From the NCBI GenBank assembly GCA_017304685.1, contig JAFKLR010000003.1, positions 992,001-1,056,000 on the forward strand: a stretch of DNA of 64,000 nt, in the 5' to 3' direction. The DNA is from Sphingobacteriia bacterium (GTDB lineage Bacteria > Pseudomonadota > Alphaproteobacteria > Rickettsiales > 33-17). Numbering within the stretch: the stretch's first letter is position 1; each line of letters opens with the position of its first letter. The translations under genes and the position numbers were made by a program. Below the pieces are notes generated by a model, which saw only the letters and a program-made list of their open reading frames with translations, was not told where the DNA came from and did not search any database. Shown one piece after another: positions 1 to 7,933 of this stretch.

Positions 1-148
1 TTTTGCGCACGAAAAACGTAACCACCCCATTTGAGGTTACATACAAGGAAAGCCCTTTCTCCTTGGTATCTTTATAATATTCCTTACCTTTAGCAGGGAG
101 TTTAAGTTTTTTGATTTCAGTAGCTGTAAAGTTAAACTCTTTTGTCAT
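1..148 (-). CDS. Tyrosine-type phage integrase, N-terminal fragment (runs off left edge)
   Basis: Reading the minus strand from the ATG at 148-146 gives an open frame to the window edge that begins MTKEFNFTATEIKKLKLPAK and continues with KDTKEKGLSLYVTSNG and a VVTFFVRK strand. This is the N-terminal DUF4102-type arm-binding domain of P4-like tyrosine integrases, which recombine an element into a tRNA gene. Only about 49 residues are visible, so the catalytic R-H-R-Y domain cannot be checked. The start lies about 150 bp from a tRNA-fMet 3' fragment, as expected for an integrase next to its own attachment site. The element therefore extends leftwards out of the window. Whether the gene is intact is unknown. 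Confidence 0.8.
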   Translation of the reverse strand, partial: MTKEFNFTATEIKKLKLPAKGKEYYKDTKEKGLSLYVTSNGVVTFFVRK

Positions 149-157
149 ATCAATCCT

Positions 158-179
158 TGGTGCCGCACTGGTGCCGCAA
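158..179. repeat. Tandem 11-bp repeat upstream of the integrase
   Basis: Two head-to-tail copies of TGGTGCCGCA(C/A) lie just upstream of the integrase start. They are markedly GC-rich against an AT-rich background. Their position between int and the att scar would suit integrase arm-type or excisionase binding sites, but that is inference. Confidence 0.5.
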
Positions 180-295
180 TATGGGTTAATTAAGATTAAA
201 TTTGATTTAATTGTTAAATGATGTATATATAGCAAGTAGTCTGAAAAGTAAAGCGATATTAAATCGCGTTAATCTACATTAAACGCTAGCCCATG

Positions 296-343
296 AGGCT
301 CATAACCTGAAGGTCGTCAGTTCAAATCTGGCCCCCGCAACCA
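296..343 (+). other. 3' fragment of tRNA-fMet (CAT anticodon): att site of an integrated element
   Basis: The stretch carries the 3' part of an initiator tRNA: the anticodon loop CTCATAA, the AGG/CCT side of the anticodon stem, a TTCAAAT T-loop with its stem, and GCCCCCGCAACCA as acceptor 3' strand plus encoded CCA. The 5' acceptor strand and D-arm are absent; the upstream bases are AT-rich and cannot pair with the acceptor end. Site-specific integration into a tRNA 3' end leaves one complete tRNA and one such fragment. Because the fragment reads rightwards and the integrase runs left, it marks the right end of the element. The intact tRNA should lie at the element's left end, outside the window. 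Confidence 0.8.
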
Positions 344-378
344 AATTTTCTTATAAATAACCTCAGGAACCTATCTTT

Positions 379-1260
379 ATGTTAGATTCTTCTTTCCTTG
401 AAGAGTATAAGCTTGAGCTAATAGAAGATTTAACAAATTTCTTAAATAAAACAATTGTAAAATTTATTTTACATTCTGATCCATATCAATCTTTAAAAAC
501 ATTTCCTGTAGAAATTCAGGCTAAAAAAACTACCGATTTATTACAAGGTTTTTTAAATGAATTAAGTTTAAATTTACCTACCCAAAAAAAATTTTCTAAT
601 AATTCAACCTCAAGTTATATATTTGAAGACTTTTTCTACAATTTAGTTATCAGATATGATTGCAGTAAAAATAATGAATTATATTTAATTACTCCTTTTG
701 GAGAAATACCTATTACTTTTCTTTTTACTAACAATAAAAAAGAACAAATTAATAAGGAGTATTTAAAAGCCTTTAAGTACGAAAAAGCCTCAGGTTATAA
801 AATATGCTCAAGTTCACGAGCTGAAGAAACAAATTGTGGGGAAATGCTTTTAAGTATTTTATCTGATTACTTTACAATAAATAACAGGGATCTTTACAAC
901 ATTCACTTTCAAAACGAGAAAGAATTATATAAAACTCAAAGCGAATTATATTTTATAAATAGTGACGACTCTACTTTTTTATATTTAAAAAAAATAAAAA
1001 CAATTAAATTACCAGCAGAAATTAGCCTCGAGGAAATATGGGAAGCTGCTTTAAAAGAAACTCTAATTTTTTCTCCATTTAAATCCCGAAGAATAAAAAC
1101 TAGCGATACTTTAATTCCTGCACATGTTGTGAGTCCTCCTATCGTATGTTATAGAACTTTTGTCAAATCTTCCGAGGCAATAACCGATAATGAATTTCAT
1201 CCAGGCAGCCCTCCTAAAAGTCCTAATATATATAAACAAATTTTACCTAGAGAAATTTAA
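379..1260 (+). CDS. Hypothetical protein, first gene right of the att scar
   Basis: A 293-residue product that I do not recognise. It starts at an ATG with a weak AGGAA about 10 nt upstream, 36 nt after the tRNA fragment. There is no signal peptide or membrane span. The N-terminal half is predicted helical, and the middle carries short beta-rich stretches (LYLITPFGEIPITFLF). The last 50 residues are proline- and serine-rich and look disordered (HPGSPPKSPNIYKQ). Base composition matches the neighbours. It lies on the host-chromosome side of the att site, so it is probably not cargo of the integrated element. It faces convergently into rfbB with only 1 nt between the stop codons. Confidence 0.6.
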   Translation: MLDSSFLEEYKLELIEDLTNFLNKTIVKFILHSDPYQSLKTFPVEIQAKKTTDLLQGFLNELSLNLPTQKKFSNNSTSSYIFEDFFYNLVIRYDCSKNNELYLITPFGEIPITFLFTNNKKEQINKEYLKAFKYEKASGYKICSSSRAEETNCGEMLLSILSDYFTINNRDLYNIHFQNEKELYKTQSELYFINSDDSTFLYLKKIKTIKLPAEISLEEIWEAALKETLIFSPFKSRRIKTSDTLIPAHVVSPPIVCYRTFVKSSEAITDNEFHPGSPPKSPNIYKQILPREI

Positions 1261-1261
1261 C

Positions 1262-2242
1262 TTATATATTAGATAAGTACCACTTTACTGTAAATTCGAG
1301 CCCTTGAGAAAAATTATACTGCAATTTATAGCCTAGTTCATTATATGCTTTACTATTGTTAATAGCATACCTGAAATCATGGCCTGGCCTATCAGTAACA
1401 AAGCTAATTTGCGATTTATAACTCTTTCCATCAGTTTTTGGCTTAATACTATCTAAAGCTTCACAAATTGCATTTACAACTTCAAGATTTTGTTTTTCAG
1501 CTTCACCACCAAAGCAATAGGTCTCCCCTATTCTTCCTTTAGTTAAAGCTAGATTTATACCATGGCAATGATCATTTACAAAAATCCAATCCCTAATATT
1601 TTTTCCATTACCATATACTGGTAAAGGTTTATTGCTTAAGGCACATTTTATCATATTAGGTATTAATTTTTCAGTATGCTGATTAGGTCCATAATTATTA
1701 CTACAATTTGTTATAATAGTAGGTAAACCATAGGTATGAAACCATGCTCTAACTAAATGATCACTTGCAGCTTTTGAGGCAGAATATGGAGAATTTGGTT
1801 TATATTGAGAATTTTCAGTGAAAGCTTCTTCATCTAAATTTAATGAACCAAACACTTCATCGGTTGAAACATGCAAGAACCTAAATTCGGATTTATTAAA
1901 GTTTTTAAAGTAATCAAGGGCGCTATTTAATAAATTATAAGTTCCAACAATATTAGTGTTTATAAATTCCTTTGGCGAATTTATTGAATTATCAACATGC
2001 GACTCAGCAGCAAAATTTACAATGGCTTGAATATTATTTTCTTCTAGTAATTTAGTTACTAATGGAATATCTCCAATATCGCCTTTAATTATTTTGACAT
2101 TTTTGGGTATAATATTTTTTTCATTAGCAGCATAAGTATATTTATCAAGTATAATAATATTATATTTATCACTAAATAAATTTACAAAGTTACTTCCAAT
2201 GAAGCCTAAACCACCAGTTACTAAAAGATTTGAAATTTGCAT
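1262..2242 (-). CDS. rfbB: dTDP-glucose 4,6-dehydratase
   Basis: An extended-SDR enzyme that converts dTDP-glucose to dTDP-4-keto-6-deoxyglucose, the first committed step towards dTDP-rhamnose and related deoxysugars. The N-terminal NAD-binding motif GGLGFIGSN, the catalytic STDEVFGS segment and the YSASKAASD (YxxxK) motif are all present, as is the RDWIFVNDHC segment typical of RmlB. I chose the ATG at 2242; the frame can be opened five codons further by a TTG, but nothing supports that start. Length (326 residues) is close to the family's usual 330-350. The partner genes rfbA, rfbC and rfbD are not nearby, so the pathway is incomplete in this window. It is divergent from the TPR lipoprotein gene. 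Confidence 0.9.
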   Translation of the reverse strand: MQISNLLVTGGLGFIGSNFVNLFSDKYNIIILDKYTYAANEKNIIPKNVKIIKGDIGDIPLVTKLLEENNIQAIVNFAAESHVDNSINSPKEFINTNIVGTYNLLNSALDYFKNFNKSEFRFLHVSTDEVFGSLNLDEEAFTENSQYKPNSPYSASKAASDHLVRAWFHTYGLPTIITNCSNNYGPNQHTEKLIPNMIKCALSNKPLPVYGNGKNIRDWIFVNDHCHGINLALTKGRIGETYCFGGEAEKQNLEVVNAICEALDSIKPKTDGKSYKSQISFVTDRPGHDFRYAINNSKAYNELGYKLQYNFSQGLEFTVKWYLSNI

Positions 2243-2299
2243 TTGACAAAGACTCAAGTTTATTCGATAAATTTTAAAAAAACATATTAGGTAATTACC

Positions 2300-2941
2300 A
2301 TGCGTTTCCTCGCCATAATATTTTTAATCCTTACTTCTTGTCAAACAATTAATATTAAAAAGTCACAAGAAGATCATTTGCAAAATGCTAGAACTATGGC
2401 TTTGAATCATCAATTTAAATTTGCTGTAGAAGAATATAAAAAAGCTAAGCATCAAAATAAATTTGATTACGAAACAAATTTTGAATACGCAAAAGTTTTA
2501 CGTGCAGCAAGCGAATTTGATGAAGCTATTAAAGTTTGTAAAGAAATTTTAGCAAGTCTTCCTATAAAAGATTCAATGTATGCAGAAGTTGCAGAGGAAA
2601 CTGCTCATAATTATTTAACTAAAGCTGATCTTGAAAATGCCGAAAAATATTTTAATGAAGTGATTACAATTGATGGTTATAGGTGGAGGGCAATTAGTCA
2701 TTTAGGTTTAATTGCTGCGATGGAAGGAAGATACGCTGAGAGTGATAATTATTTTGAAATGGCATTAGACGCAAGTAATAGAAACTATGTTGTATTAAAT
2801 AATTATGCTAATGCTAAGCTTTTAGCAAATAAATGCAAAGATGCTAAAAAACTCTTACAAGAAGCTTTAACTAAAAAAATTCCAAAAGATTTTAGACTAA
2901 AAATTGAGAGAAATTTAAAAGGCCTTAAAAATTGTAAATAA
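2300..2941 (+). CDS. TPR-repeat lipoprotein, TadD-like
   Basis: A 213-residue exported protein. The start MRFLAIIFLILTSC is a short lipoprotein signal with lipobox LTSC (lipid-attached Cys14). The rest consists of tetratricopeptide-like helical pairs: FDEAIKVCKEIL, LENAEKYFNEVITID, YAESDNYFEMALDAS and CKDAKKLLQEALT. TadD-type TPR lipoproteins act as assembly or scaffold factors in outer-membrane systems, but no tad genes are nearby, so the specific role is open. The gene stands alone and ends at a strong hairpin shared with the convergent ankyrin gene. Confidence 0.75.
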   Translation: MRFLAIIFLILTSCQTINIKKSQEDHLQNARTMALNHQFKFAVEEYKKAKHQNKFDYETNFEYAKVLRAASEFDEAIKVCKEILASLPIKDSMYAEVAEETAHNYLTKADLENAEKYFNEVITIDGYRWRAISHLGLIAAMEGRYAESDNYFEMALDASNRNYVVLNNYANAKLLANKCKDAKKLLQEALTKKIPKDFRLKIERNLKGLKNCK

Positions 2942-2992
2942 TAGTAAACCTCTACAAATAGTAAGTTTCTCATTCGTAGAAGTTTATTATTA
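2940..2992. terminator. Bidirectional hairpin between the TPR and ankyrin genes
   Basis: Two arms of about 22 nt (2940-2961 and 2971-2992) are imperfectly complementary around a TAAACYTCTACRAAT core, with a loop of about 9 nt. AT-rich flanks lie on both sides. It sits between convergent stop codons, as expected for a shared rho-independent terminator. Confidence 0.65.
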
Positions 2993-3000
2993 TTTAGATA

Positions 3001-4404
3001 TTATTTATAAATTGGTGAACGATCAGATGATGAAGAATTACTTTTTTCTTCGTATTTTGTCCTTTTAGATGAAGGTTCATCTTCACTAACTTCAATTTTA
3101 CGCTTTTGACCTTTCTTCTGATTTTCTAATTGTTCTCTTCTAATAGCCTCAATTTTAATAGGAATAAAGAGACGTAAAAATCCTGCTTTATCGTAATCCA
3201 TTGCAGCATTATTATTTAAGTCTTTAATTTCATATTTAATTCCATGTTTTGCTAAAACTTCAATTAAATACATTATATTTTGACTTACTATTTTATTATC
3301 TGCCTCTTCAACAATTGAATACAAAACTGTTTTTCCATATTTATTCTGAATATTAGGATCAACCCCTAGTTCAAGTAAATCGTTAAAAAGTTTTTTAAAT
3401 TCATTTGAGTCTTCGGTTATATCTTCAAATAATTCGTGCAATAAACTACCATTATTATTGGTAATATTAATATCAGCTCCATTACTAACTAATTGTTTGA
3501 TTATATCAATATGTCCCCTTGCTATGGCAGCATGTAAAAGAGAATCATCAACATAATCATCAGCATTTTTTAAATTAGGATTGCAGTCATGCTCTAAAAA
3601 TATTTTTAAAACTTCTATTTTATTATTTAGTGCTGCTATATAGATAGCAGAGTGATTGTCGTTAGAAGAATAACTTTGTTCAGGATTAGCACCTTTGGAA
3701 AGTAAATTTTTTATAATATCTATGTTAAACTCATCCTGAGATAATTGAGCAATTAAACTATCATTTAACCCATTAAAATATTGGAGTACCGTTGCTACTT
3801 CTGTTCCTTCTATTTCCGGATTAGTAATATTATTCTCTGTAAAAGCCACCCTTCTTTCTTTAATTAAATGCTCTAATTTTGTAGCATCATTTTCCTTTAT
3901 ACATTTCAATAATTGGAATTGACCTGCAATTACACTTACAGGGTTTTTATGACTTGAAACACCCTTATAATTTTCTAAAAATTCTTTATATTTATCAAAG
4001 TAATCTGGGTTATTAGATAAAAATTCTTGAATATACTCAATTTCTCCATAGTACGCAGCACTTATAAGCTGCATAACTGCGTTATTTTTACCTACATAAA
4101 TACCACTAATAATTTTTATAACTCTATTATTAATAGGTAATTTATTTAATTTTTCTAAATCTTTGCTTTCAATTGCTTCTTTATATAATTGAATAAGCGC
4201 TATATGATTAATAAGTGAGTCAACATAACCTTTGTTTAATATTATCTCTTTTGCTGTTTTAATAGCATTATCAAATAAACCTTTGAACTGACTATTGCTT
4301 TGCATTAAAGATAAAATATCCTTTGAGCTTAAGCCTTGTTCGTCTATGTAACTTAATTTATTCGAAAGACTTTTAATATAAGCAATGTTTGTATCTTTAC
4401 TCAT
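3001..4404 (-). CDS. Ankyrin-repeat protein with basic NLS-like C-terminus
   Basis: A 467-residue protein with no signal peptide. Residues 1-200 are helical with no obvious family. Ankyrin repeats follow at about 225-400: NIDIIKNLLSKGANP, HSAIYIAALNNKIEVLKIFL, LLHAAIARGHIDIIKQLV, SNGADINITNNNGSLLHELF, LLELGVDPNIQNKYGKTVLY. The tail from 428 is charged and low-complexity, with two basic clusters, KKGQKRK (430-436) and SSKRTK (445-450), separated by acidic residues. That pattern resembles a eukaryotic bipartite nuclear localisation signal. Ankyrin proteins of Rickettsiales are often secreted effectors, and AnkA of Anaplasma enters the host nucleus. Secretion and nuclear targeting of this protein are inference. 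Confidence 0.85.
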   Translation of the reverse strand: MSKDTNIAYIKSLSNKLSYIDEQGLSSKDILSLMQSNSQFKGLFDNAIKTAKEIILNKGYVDSLINHIALIQLYKEAIESKDLEKLNKLPINNRVIKIISGIYVGKNNAVMQLISAAYYGEIEYIQEFLSNNPDYFDKYKEFLENYKGVSSHKNPVSVIAGQFQLLKCIKENDATKLEHLIKERRVAFTENNITNPEIEGTEVATVLQYFNGLNDSLIAQLSQDEFNIDIIKNLLSKGANPEQSYSSNDNHSAIYIAALNNKIEVLKIFLEHDCNPNLKNADDYVDDSLLHAAIARGHIDIIKQLVSNGADINITNNNGSLLHELFEDITEDSNEFKKLFNDLLELGVDPNIQNKYGKTVLYSIVEEADNKIVSQNIMYLIEVLAKHGIKYEIKDLNNNAAMDYDKAGFLRLFIPIKIEAIRREQLENQKKGQKRKIEVSEDEPSSKRTKYEEKSNSSSSDRSPIYK

Positions 4405-4516
4405 CTATTAACCCTAAAATATTATATACCTATATAATAGTTAAAAAAGAGTTAAAAGTCAAGTAAAAGTAAATATTTAAATAATTTATTAATAACTTAT
4501 TGTAAAAGCGTAATTT

Positions 4517-5476
4517 TTATTTTTTATTTCTTAGTCTCTCTAAAATTCTTAGCTTCCTAACGTTTTCATTATGTTCTTTAAGTGTTTCTGAAAAATTGTG
4601 ACCACCACTTCCTGAAGTTACAAAATATATATAATTAGTTTTAGCAGGGTTAAGAGTTGCAATTATTGATGCCTTTCCAGGATTACATATTGCGGTTGGT
4701 GGTAAGCCAGAATATTTATAAGTGTTGTATTTTGAATCAATCTGAAGATCAGATCTTAATAATTTTCTATCTAACTTCCCTTTACCATTTGTTAGAGCAT
4801 AAATTATTGTAGGATCAGCTTGTAATATCATATTTTTCATTAATCTATTATGATAGACACTAGAGACTAAATCTCTTTCCACTCCAAAGCCGGTTTCTTT
4901 TTCAACAATTGAAGCAAATATAATAATTTCATCAAACGTTTTAAGAGTTGAAAGTGTAGGATTACGTTCCTTCCAAGCTATATTTAAAAATTCTTTCTGT
5001 TTTCTTTCCATTTTTTTAATAAGGTCATTTCTTTTCTCACCATACACATAATCATACGTCTCCGGCATTAAATATCCTTCTTTAGGATTATAAGTAATTT
5101 CGCCTTTTAGTTTAGGAAGCGATTCAAGTAATTTATAAATTTCATAATTCGTTAATCCTTCAGGAATAGTTACCATATTTATTTTAACTTTCCCTTCAAT
5201 CAACTTAGTTATAACATTAAAAATGCTAATTTTATTTTCTGTAAATTCGTATTCACCAAATTTAAGGTACTTACCCTTTAAAGCAAAATAACCAGTTGCT
5301 AATTTCCCATGTAACTCTGAAAGAATAATATTTTCTTCTTTTAAAGTATGAACTATTTCACCTGTACTTTTACCAGGCTCAATTATTATAACTGTATTTG
5401 ATATATTAAAAGGAATAAATATAAGGCTTATAAAAAGCATTATAAATATAAATATTGCTATGAAAAATCTCATCAT
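4517..5476 (-). CDS. mltG: Endolytic murein transglycosylase MltG (YceG family)
   Basis: An inner-membrane-anchored lytic transglycosylase that cuts nascent glycan strands. One N-terminal membrane span (residues 3-24) precedes a LysM-like segment (VIIIEPGKSTGEIVHTL) and the YceG catalytic domain. Family motifs are EGYLMPETYDY, the ASIVEKETG catalytic segment with its glutamate, VYHNRL, LQADPTIIYAL, YNTYKYSGLPPTAICNPG and AKTNYIYFV. Length of 319 is normal. In many alphaproteobacteria mltG directly follows fabF; here about 7.8 kb containing a TPS system separates them. Confidence 0.92.
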   Translation of the reverse strand: MMRFFIAIFIFIMLFISLIFIPFNISNTVIIIEPGKSTGEIVHTLKEENIILSELHGKLATGYFALKGKYLKFGEYEFTENKISIFNVITKLIEGKVKINMVTIPEGLTNYEIYKLLESLPKLKGEITYNPKEGYLMPETYDYVYGEKRNDLIKKMERKQKEFLNIAWKERNPTLSTLKTFDEIIIFASIVEKETGFGVERDLVSSVYHNRLMKNMILQADPTIIYALTNGKGKLDRKLLRSDLQIDSKYNTYKYSGLPPTAICNPGKASIIATLNPAKTNYIYFVTSGSGGHNFSETLKEHNENVRKLRILERLRNKK

Positions 5477-5506
5477 AATTTAATTAATGAATAAAAATAA
5501 TATTTA

Positions 5507-5710
5507 TTAAAATTTATCAAATGAATGATTTAATATATTTTTCATGGCTTGCTCATCTAAACTACTGCGGTTTAACATTTCTTTATTAAAAAGCTTAGTA
5601 AACTTTGGGGCGCTTTGTAAAGTATTAGAAGAAGTAGATACACTTTCTCTAAATAATTTGCTGACAAGTGGAGCTATATTTTCAACCGCTCCCGTTTTTT
5701 TATGTAACAT
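5507..5710 (-). CDS. Small hypothetical protein upstream of mltG
   Basis: A 67-residue frame starting at an ATG with an AGGT ribosome-binding-like element 6 nt upstream, ending 30 nt before mltG on the same strand, so the two may be cotranscribed. No signal peptide, membrane span or known motif is visible. The sequence is Ser/Lys/Leu-rich with amphipathic helical stretches. A 62-codon frame on the opposite strand overlaps it; I prefer the minus frame because of the AGGT element and the operon-like spacing. The function is unknown and the call is uncertain. Confidence 0.45.
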   Translation of the reverse strand: MLHKKTGAVENIAPLVSKLFRESVSTSSNTLQSAPKFTKLFNKEMLNRSSLDEQAMKNILNHSFDKF

Positions 5711-6113
5711 TTTTTACCTAAATTATATTTAAATAATAGCCAGCCTAGCTTAAGGGACAATTTTTAGAGCGTCAAATATTTATCTGGTTTTTAATAATTA
5801 AACCTTATTTTAGCTTTAATAAGTTAATAAAATATTTAACTAGATTATTTGTATTAAAAAATCATCAATACATTGTTGACGTCTTATATATCAAATGTTA
5901 CGATTATTTTACTTGAGGGGAAAATATAACCATTTTTCCTTTGTAAAATCGTCATTTTATCTATTTCTTTTGTTAATAATATAAAACTCTAACTATAACT
6001 TTTTGAATTAATACCTCCGTAAAAAATTCTAATTGATTTTATAGTTTTATATTATTTTTAAATAGATATAAGGCAATTGGTTTTCCTCTCAAGTACAATT
6101 AAAAAATAGCTTT
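5711..6113. other. Non-coding AT-rich spacer containing a long inverted repeat
   Basis: About 400 bases between the small ORF and tpsB, both on the minus strand. I see no credible ORF or structured RNA on either strand. The only clear structure is the imperfect inverted repeat at 5911-6094, listed separately. The rest is AT-rich sequence that probably carries the promoter of the small ORF and mltG. Confidence 0.6.
5911..6094. repeat. Long imperfect inverted repeat, MITE-like
   Basis: The outer arms ACTTGAGGGGAAAA (5911-5924) and TTTTCCTCTCAAGT (6081-6094) are complementary at 13 of 14 positions. A second inner pair, AATAATATAAAACT near 5975-5988 and AGTTTTATATTATT (6043-6056), also pairs, with further matches between. 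The unit is about 184 bp and codes for nothing. This is the shape of a small non-autonomous element or a large transcript hairpin downstream of tpsB. No target-site duplication is obvious. Confidence 0.5.
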
Positions 6114-7754
6114 TTAAAATATACTTTTAATTTGGAACCAAAATTGATTCTTATTATTATCGCCAACAAACTTTTTAGTTCCAGCTTTTAAAGGCCTTGA
6201 TTGAATTAATTCTAAATTTACATTTTTAAATAAATTAACATTAACTTTGGCCCCATATCCTGCCAAACTATAATCATTATATATATTTGTATCTAAACCT
6301 TGCCAACCTGTCCAAACGCTTTTATGTCTTTTAAGAGTTGCATAATCAACAAATGGACCCATTATTACATCTGCATGCTGATTTTTATAAATATTATATA
6401 ATAATTCACCTTTAAAAAGAGTACCACTATCTACTAATCCTTGTTTAGTTTTAAATCCTCTTACTCCATCTGGACCACTCAAGGAAATTTTTTCAACTGG
6501 ATCTAAATTATCAAAAGCATGTTGCCCTTTAACTTGTAAATATAAGCCAAATTTATCATTAAATTTTTGAAATTGTTCTGCTGAATAAATAATTTTTGAG
6601 AATTGACCTCCAGCTTTTGCTCCTGCATCATCTTGGATTCTATCCGAGTCATCTTTGAAACTTAGCTGACCTGCTGCTACTCCTAAACTCAAATTTGACT
6701 GTCCACCATATAATACTTTATTGTCAAATTTACCTGAAACATTTAGTTTTGCTAAATTAATATTTTTATTATTCAACGTGCCTAATGTTGTCACATTTTT
6801 AAGCTTTTTATAATCGTAACCAGTACTTATATTTACACTTTTGTTAAATTCAGTAATAATTGGCTGTGATATTCCTGCAGATATTGTATTTGCTTTACCT
6901 TCAGGTTGTAAAGAGTCAAAATATTCTTCTGGTAATTTATATTTTACGTGAGTAGCACCTAAATTTACTTTAGTTCCATAATTCCCTATAGGTAATTGAT
7001 AACCAACTCTTCCATAAATCATTCCTTTATCGCTGCTACTTAAGTCTAAAGTAAAAACATCACCTCTTTTAAAAGGGCTATTAATTTGTACAAAACCATG
7101 GCCATTATATCTACCTACTTCATTGCTACCATAATTATTACCACTTAAACCTTTTACTATTTTTTGCGTAGGAGTAGCTTTTACAATAATATCAAATATA
7201 TCCTTTTCACTGCCTTGCACTATGTCAGAAGTTATTTTTATTCCTGCCATTTCATTAGCTAATAATATAGCTTTCTCAATTTTTTTAACATTTATAAGTT
7301 CACCACTCTTGATATATGTTTCTAATATATCTCTTATAAGAGAAGTATTTATGTCTGATGATTCATTATTTATTATTATTTCACCAAATTTAGGTTCGTA
7401 TATGGTTAAAGTTATGGTATCATCATCAACCATTTGCTTCTGAATATAAACCTTTGCAAAATTATATCCTTCATCGTGGTAAAGTTTGTTAAGTTTCTCA
7501 GTTAGTGCTTGTAAATTCTCAATCGTTAAGTCTTCTGTAAGATTATCATCAATTATTGATTGCAATCTTTCTTCAGGGAAAATTGGATTTCCTTCTATTA
7601 ATAAATTAGTTACTTTAACTGTAGATAAATTTCCTGAGTTTATATTTTTTGTAGATTTTAGTTCATTTATTTCATTATCAAAAGCTAAGGTATTTTTATT
7701 ATTAAGAATATTACATGCTAAGAAAAATAAAATATATTTAACATAAACTTTCAC
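6114..7754 (-). CDS. Two-partner secretion transporter TpsB (FhaC/ShlB family)
   Basis: An outer-membrane protein that recognises and exports the TpsA partner. A signal peptide (about residues 1-24, ending TLAF) precedes two POTRA domains (about 45-195: VTNLLIEGNPIFPEERLQ and LYHDEGYNFAKVYI). The 16-strand barrel fills the rest, with alternating beta segments such as GRVGYQLPIGNYGTKVNLGA. The conserved loop-6 motif GPDGVRGF (VRGF tetrad) is near residue 427, and the chain ends in an aromatic residue, FQIKSIF, as outer-membrane barrels do. Length of 546 is normal. It is divergent from its tpsA partner across a 179-bp shared promoter region; tpsB and tpsA are more often codirectional. Confidence 0.92.
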   Translation of the reverse strand: MKVYVKYILFFLACNILNNKNTLAFDNEINELKSTKNINSGNLSTVKVTNLLIEGNPIFPEERLQSIIDDNLTEDLTIENLQALTEKLNKLYHDEGYNFAKVYIQKQMVDDDTITLTIYEPKFGEIIINNESSDINTSLIRDILETYIKSGELINVKKIEKAILLANEMAGIKITSDIVQGSEKDIFDIIVKATPTQKIVKGLSGNNYGSNEVGRYNGHGFVQINSPFKRGDVFTLDLSSSDKGMIYGRVGYQLPIGNYGTKVNLGATHVKYKLPEEYFDSLQPEGKANTISAGISQPIITEFNKSVNISTGYDYKKLKNVTTLGTLNNKNINLAKLNVSGKFDNKVLYGGQSNLSLGVAAGQLSFKDDSDRIQDDAGAKAGGQFSKIIYSAEQFQKFNDKFGLYLQVKGQHAFDNLDPVEKISLSGPDGVRGFKTKQGLVDSGTLFKGELLYNIYKNQHADVIMGPFVDYATLKRHKSVWTGWQGLDTNIYNDYSLAGYGAKVNVNLFKNVNLELIQSRPLKAGTKKFVGDNNKNQFWFQIKSIF

Positions 7755-7824
7755 AAATTACCTGACCGTTTAATTTTTTTAATAAAATCATACACTTATA
7801 ATTATTAATAATTTAACTAAAAAT

Positions 7825-7872
7825 GTAAATAGTTAATTGTATTACAAAGAAATATTTTTTTTAACTATTTAC
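7825..7872. promoter_or_regulatory. Perfect 12-bp dyad in the tpsB/tpsA divergent promoter region
   Basis: GTAAATAGTTAA (7825-7836) and its exact reverse complement TTAACTATTTAC (7861-7872) are separated by 24 nt. The flanking CTAAAA/TTTTAG bases extend the match imperfectly. The dyad lies between two divergent starts, so it could be an operator controlling both genes or a leader hairpin. A related AACTATTTAC hairpin occurs upstream of thyX. Confidence 0.4.
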
Positions 7873-7933
7873 TTTTAGATAAAAATATTTAATAATTAAT
7901 ATATTAATATTTTAACTTTTTTGAAATATAGTA

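Noticed and set aside
241..343. Complete tRNA-Met gene
   Set aside because: The 3' half is perfect but the upstream bases do not form a D-arm or pair with the acceptor 3' strand. Only a fragment is present.
5544..5732. Plus-strand 62-codon ORF opposite the small ORF upstream of mltG
   Set aside because: It overlaps the better-supported minus-strand frame, which has a ribosome-binding-like element and operon-like spacing to mltG.
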